55,069 nucleotides of DNA from Ruminococcus sp. AM22-13 (GTDB lineage Bacteria > Bacillota > Clostridia > Lachnospirales > Lachnospiraceae). The notes beneath the pieces are model-generated. The model saw nothing but the letters and a program-made list of their open reading frames with translations, did no database searches and was not told the DNA's origin. The stretch's first letter is position 1. Each line of letters starts with the position of its first letter. The stretch is from the NCBI RefSeq assembly GCF_003471165.1, contig NZ_QRIL01000022.1, forward strand, positions 11,860 to 66,928, read 5' to 3'. The position numbers and the translations under genes were made by a program. Below are positions 52,450 to 55,069 of this stretch, one piece after another.

Positions 52450-52485
52450 AAGACCCCCGGAGAATACTCCGAGAGTCTTAACTTG
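52450..52485 (-). terminator. Terminator after rplA
   Basis: Minus-strand AGACTCTCGGAG-TATT-CTCCGGGGGTCT then TTTTTG. It ends the ribosomal transcript here. Confidence 0.88.
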
Positions 52486-52495
52486 CTAAAATCTA

Positions 52496-53188
52496 TTATG
52501 CTAATTTCATCGGGTTGATCTTCACACCAGGTCCCATTGTCGGAGCAATAACAACGCTCTTTAAATACTGACCTTTCAGTGTGCTTGGTCTAGCCTTAAC
52601 GATAGCATCGATCAGCGTCTGGAAGTTGTCGCTTAACTGTTCTTCTGTAAAGGATGCTTTACCAACCGGAACATGAATAATGTTGGTTTTATCAAGACGG
52701 TACTCAATCTTACCTGCTTTGATATCGTGAACTGCTTTAGTAACGTCCATTGTTACTGTACCAGCTTTCGGGTTTGGCATTAAACCTTTCGGTCCAAGTA
52801 CACGACCAAGACGACCTACAACACCCATCATATCTGGAGTTGCAACAACAACGTCAAAGTCTAACCATCCTTCGTTCTGGATCTTCGGAATTAAATCCTC
52901 AGCTCCAACGAATTCAGCACCTGCTGCTTTTGCTTCTTCAGCTTTAGCATCTTTAGCGAATACTAAAACACGAACTTTTTTACCAGTACCGTGTGGCAGA
53001 ACTACTGCACCACGGATCTGCTGATCTGCATGACGTCCATCGCAGCCTGTACGGATATGAACTTCGATAGTCTCGTCAAATTTAGCAACTGCAGCTTTTT
53101 TAACTAAGCTGATAGCTTCTGCGGTATCATATAATGTAGCGCGGTCTACTGCTTTGGCAGCTTCCACGTATTTCTTTCCTCGTTTCAT
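52496..53188 (-). CDS. rplA: Ribosomal protein L1
   Basis: 230 aa, normal length. It binds 23S rRNA at the mobile L1 stalk and acts as translational repressor of its own operon in many bacteria. Start MKRGKKY follows AGGAGG; a longer frame is unlikely. The signature [13 protein letters not shown] region (near 125-138) is intact. It is last in its transcript here; rplJ and rplL do not follow. Confidence 0.97.
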   Translation of the reverse strand: MKRGKKYVEAAKAVDRATLYDTAEAISLVKKAAVAKFDETIEVHIRTGCDGRHADQQIRGAVVLPHGTGKKVRVLVFAKDAKAEEAKAAGAEFVGAEDLIPKIQNEGWLDFDVVVATPDMMGVVGRLGRVLGPKGLMPNPKAGTVTMDVTKAVHDIKAGKIEYRLDKTNIIHVPVGKASFTEEQLSDNFQTLIDAIVKARPSTLKGQYLKSVVIAPTMGPGVKINPMKLA

Positions 53189-53249
53189 TTCTATAACCTC
53201 CTGTGGTATTTGCGGGGAACGCCCTCCCACTTACTATTTAATAATAAAA

Positions 53250-53675
53250 TTAATCAACTACTTCGATTCCCATACTTCTTGCAGTACCAGCGATCATGCT
53301 CATAGCTGCTTCGAGGGATGCTGCATTTAAGTCTTTCATCTTAAGTTCAGCGATTTCCTGAACCTGAGCTTTAGTAACCTTAGCAACTTTTGTCTTGTTC
53401 GGTACGCCGGAACCGGATTTGATCTTAGCAGCTTTCTTAAGAAGAACTGCAGCCGGCGGAGTTTTGGTTATGAAGCTGAAACTTCTGTCTGCATAAACAG
53501 TGATAACTACAGGAATGATTAAGTCTCCCTGATCTGCTGTTCTTGCATTGAACTCTTTTGTGAACTGAACGATATTTACACCGTGCTGTCCAAGAGCTGG
53601 ACCTACAGGTGGTGCTGGAGTTGCTTTACCAGCCGGAATCTGTAATTTGATATATCCTGTTACTTTCTTTGCCAT
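53250..53675 (-). CDS. rplK: Ribosomal protein L11
   Basis: 141 aa, universal length. The N-terminal [21 protein letters not shown] and C-terminal RNA-binding [10 protein letters not shown] are diagnostic. It sits at the GTPase-associated centre. Lies 60 nt before rplA in the same transcript. Confidence 0.98.
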   Translation of the reverse strand: MAKKVTGYIKLQIPAGKATPAPPVGPALGQHGVNIVQFTKEFNARTADQGDLIIPVVITVYADRSFSFITKTPPAAVLLKKAAKIKSGSGVPNKTKVAKVTKAQVQEIAELKMKDLNAASLEAAMSMIAGTARSMGIEVVD

Positions 53676-53744
53676 TTTTCGGCACCTCCTATGTGGTATT
53701 GGCGGGGGTTTATGTCCCTCCCACGATATTGTTACCTTTGCTTG

Positions 53745-54260
53745 TTACATCTGTTTGATTTCTGCGAAACTAATTTCTACCGGCGTTTCGCGGCCGAAAA
53801 GTTCAACATTGATCGTTGCTGTCTGCTTAGGAATATCAAGAGCAGTAATAACACCAACGGTATCTTTCCAGGCACCGCCTGTTACAACAACTGTATCGCC
53901 TTCTGCGAAATCTACCTGGATATCCTCATTCTGGATACCAAGAGGAATCATCTCTTCCTCAGTTAACGGTACCGGCTTGGACCCTGGTCCAACGAAGCCT
54001 GTCACACCTCTGGTGTTACGGACAACATACCATGTATCGTCATTCATAACCATGTTGAGAAGTACATAGCCAGGAAACATTTTCTTCTGAACCTGTTTCA
54101 TAGTTCCGTTCTTCAGTTCGGATACTTCCTGTAAAGGAACACGAACTTCAAGGATCTGATCTTCCAGGTGTCGGTTTTCGATGGTTTTTTCAATGTTGGC
54201 TTTTACTTTGTTTTCATACCCGGAATAAGTATGAACAACATACCATTTCGCTTCTGACAT
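53745..54260 (-). CDS. nusG: Transcription antitermination factor NusG
   Basis: 171 aa with the NGN domain (WYVVHTYSGYENKV at the start, MFPGYVLLNM) and a C-terminal KOW domain (FAEGDTVVVTGGAWKDTVG). It binds RNA polymerase and couples it to Rho or the ribosome. Located 15 nt after secE. Confidence 0.97.
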   Translation of the reverse strand: MSEAKWYVVHTYSGYENKVKANIEKTIENRHLEDQILEVRVPLQEVSELKNGTMKQVQKKMFPGYVLLNMVMNDDTWYVVRNTRGVTGFVGPGSKPVPLTEEEMIPLGIQNEDIQVDFAEGDTVVVTGGAWKDTVGVITALDIPKQTATINVELFGRETPVEISFAEIKQM

Positions 54261-54275
54261 ACAATCACCTTATCC

Positions 54276-54485
54276 TTATTTCATTAAAAGATTAATGCCT
54301 TCGAGAATAAATGAATCCATAACGCTGATCAGTACGCAGAGAACAATTGATACGCAAACTACTACGATAGTCTGCTTGATCAGTTCATTGCGATCTGTCC
54401 AGACAATTTTTTTGAATTCTGACTGAAGTCCCTGAAACCAACTCTTCTTCTGGCTTTTGCCAGCAGATTTTTCATTTCCTTGCAT
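54276..54485 (-). CDS. secE: Preprotein translocase subunit SecE
   Basis: 69 aa, short single-span form. A basic Lys-rich lead, the WFQGLQSEFKKIVWTDR amphipathic helix and one membrane span are the family pattern. It clamps SecY. Gap to rpmG about 50 nt holds two small stems. Confidence 0.96.
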   Translation of the reverse strand: MQGNEKSAGKSQKKSWFQGLQSEFKKIVWTDRNELIKQTIVVVCVSIVLCVLISVMDSFILEGINLLMK

Positions 54486-54537
54486 AGCCTGACCTCACAA
54501 TTCTCTGTGAGTAACTGTTTCGTCCAGTTACCTTGGA

Positions 54538-54687
54538 TTACTTTGTTTCCTTATGCAGAGTGTGTTTGCGGCAGAACTTACAATATTTCTGAGTTTCCAT
54601 TCTCTCAGGATGGTTCTTTTTCTCCTTAGTCATATTGTAGTTACGCTGCTTGCACTCGGTACATGCTAATGTAATCTTAACGCGCAC
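54538..54687 (-). CDS. rpmG: Ribosomal protein L33
   Basis: 49 aa starting at GTG after GGAGGTGG. Four cysteines in two CxxC pairs (CTEC and CKFC) bind zinc, so it is the Cys-plus L33. The longer frame has no ribosome binding site near its start. Heads the rpmG-secE-nusG-rplK-rplA transcript. Confidence 0.96.
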   Translation of the reverse strand: MRVKITLACTECKQRNYNMTKEKKNHPERMETQKYCKFCRKHTLHKETK

Positions 54688-54799
54688 AACTTCCACCTCC
54701 AGTGTTTTCATTTGCATGGTCATTTCCTCATGCCTGACGATGTATCCGTCATCTTTTTCGGGCATAAAAAAAAGACCTAACTTCCATGTCGCTTGTCAA

Positions 54800-54828
54800 G
54801 TTTATCACACATGACATGCTTAAGTCAA
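54800..54828 (-). promoter_or_regulatory. Probable promoter of the rpmG operon
   Basis: Minus strand TTGACT (54823-54828) and GATAAA or ATAAAC 16-17 bp downstream, about 110 nt before the rpmG start. The -10 is a fair match only. Confidence 0.45.
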
Positions 54829-55029
54829 GTCTTTTCTTATATTTATGCCTATAAATTATCGCATATTTTTGGCATTAAGACTCATATTAAGACAATCTGG
54901 AAAATCTCACCAGAACGTTCCGATATGCACCCACGAATCTTACTTTTCCTCCTTCGACAAAATACATCAAAATAACTGTAAAACTCCTATCAACTGGTCC
55001 CTCTTCAATATGATAAGATCCCGTGACAT

Positions 55030-55069
55030 GCTCTCGCCACTTAAATCTTACAGATTTTGAAGTGGGAGC
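55030..55069. repeat. Hairpin at the right window edge
   Basis: GCTCTCGCCACTT pairs with AAGTGGGAGC through an imperfect stem around ATCTTACAGAT. The right arm ends exactly at the window end, so the feature may be longer. The 54830-55029 stretch before it holds nothing else I can name. Confidence 0.55.

Overview
This window looks like chromosome from a low-GC, anaerobic Gram-positive bacterium, most likely a gut clostridium of the Lachnospiraceae type. The evidence is a V-type (ntp) ATPase operon, a reverse rubrerythrin beside a Fur/PerR regulator, a T-box leader before metG, the rpmG-secE-nusG-rplK-rplA block, and AGGAGG-type ribosome binding sites throughout. I cannot name the genus from sequence alone.

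Region 1 (1-10062) is the most striking part: a complete-looking integrated filamentous phage (inovirus) of about 10 kb, inserted in the 3' half of a tRNA-Lys(CUU) gene. A 90-bp direct repeat with one mismatch (tRNA 3' half plus its terminator) marks the two ends, at 1-90 and 9942-10031. From left to right it carries a leftward XRE repressor with a small membrane protein, a textbook TTGACA-N17-TATAAT rightward promoter with a repressor-type palindrome in its spacer, two small early genes (one ribbon-helix-helix-like), about 0.9 kb of densely folded non-coding DNA built on a 333-bp repeat period, a candidate ssDNA-binding protein, small membrane or tail proteins, a pVIII-like major coat protein, a pIII-like adhesin, a pVI-like protein, a Zot/pI ATPase, a GC-rich hairpin region that may be the origin, a Rep_trans-type replication protein, and a tyrosine integrase. 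Three palindromic elements with TGTATCTC/GAGATACA arms punctuate the transcription units.

Region 2 (10187-12583) holds a 51-aa gene, trmB and guanine deaminase, all leftward. Region 3 (12844-21612) is a nine-gene rightward V-type ATPase operon in the order G/H-C-I-K-F-E-A-B-D. It is followed by a terminator and 0.7 kb of AT-rich non-coding DNA with a cluster of DnaA boxes. Region 4 (22346-26182) has an NlpC/P60 hydrolase, thioredoxin reductase and a DUF885 protein.

Region 5 (26551-41841) is a Ter-type stress cluster. It has a TerD-domain protein with an Asn/Thr-rich N-terminus, an AIM24 protein, a HAD hydrolase, a PMCA-like calcium P-type ATPase, three TerD paralogues, TelA, a YceG-like protein, a rhomboid protease, and a three-gene module (CitE-like lyase, StiP-like protein, phosphoribosyltransferase-TRSP). 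The module matches the predicted nucleoside-like metabolite pathway of Ter systems. TerC is absent from the window. A FabT-like MarR regulator ends this stretch.

Region 6 (42034-50989) holds a CapA-family protein, TatD DNase, a MOSC-mogA-moaC molybdenum cofactor group preceded by a leader resembling the yybP-ykoY manganese riboswitch, metG with a T-box leader, a Fur/PerR regulator with a Fur-box-like site, and reverse rubrerythrin. Region 7 (51137-54687) holds a D,D-carboxypeptidase, a hairpin with perfect 28-bp arms, and rplA-rplK-nusG-secE-rpmG. The ribosomal block ends at rplA with a terminator: rplJ, rplL and rpoB do not follow. Several families of short palindromic repeats are scattered between genes.
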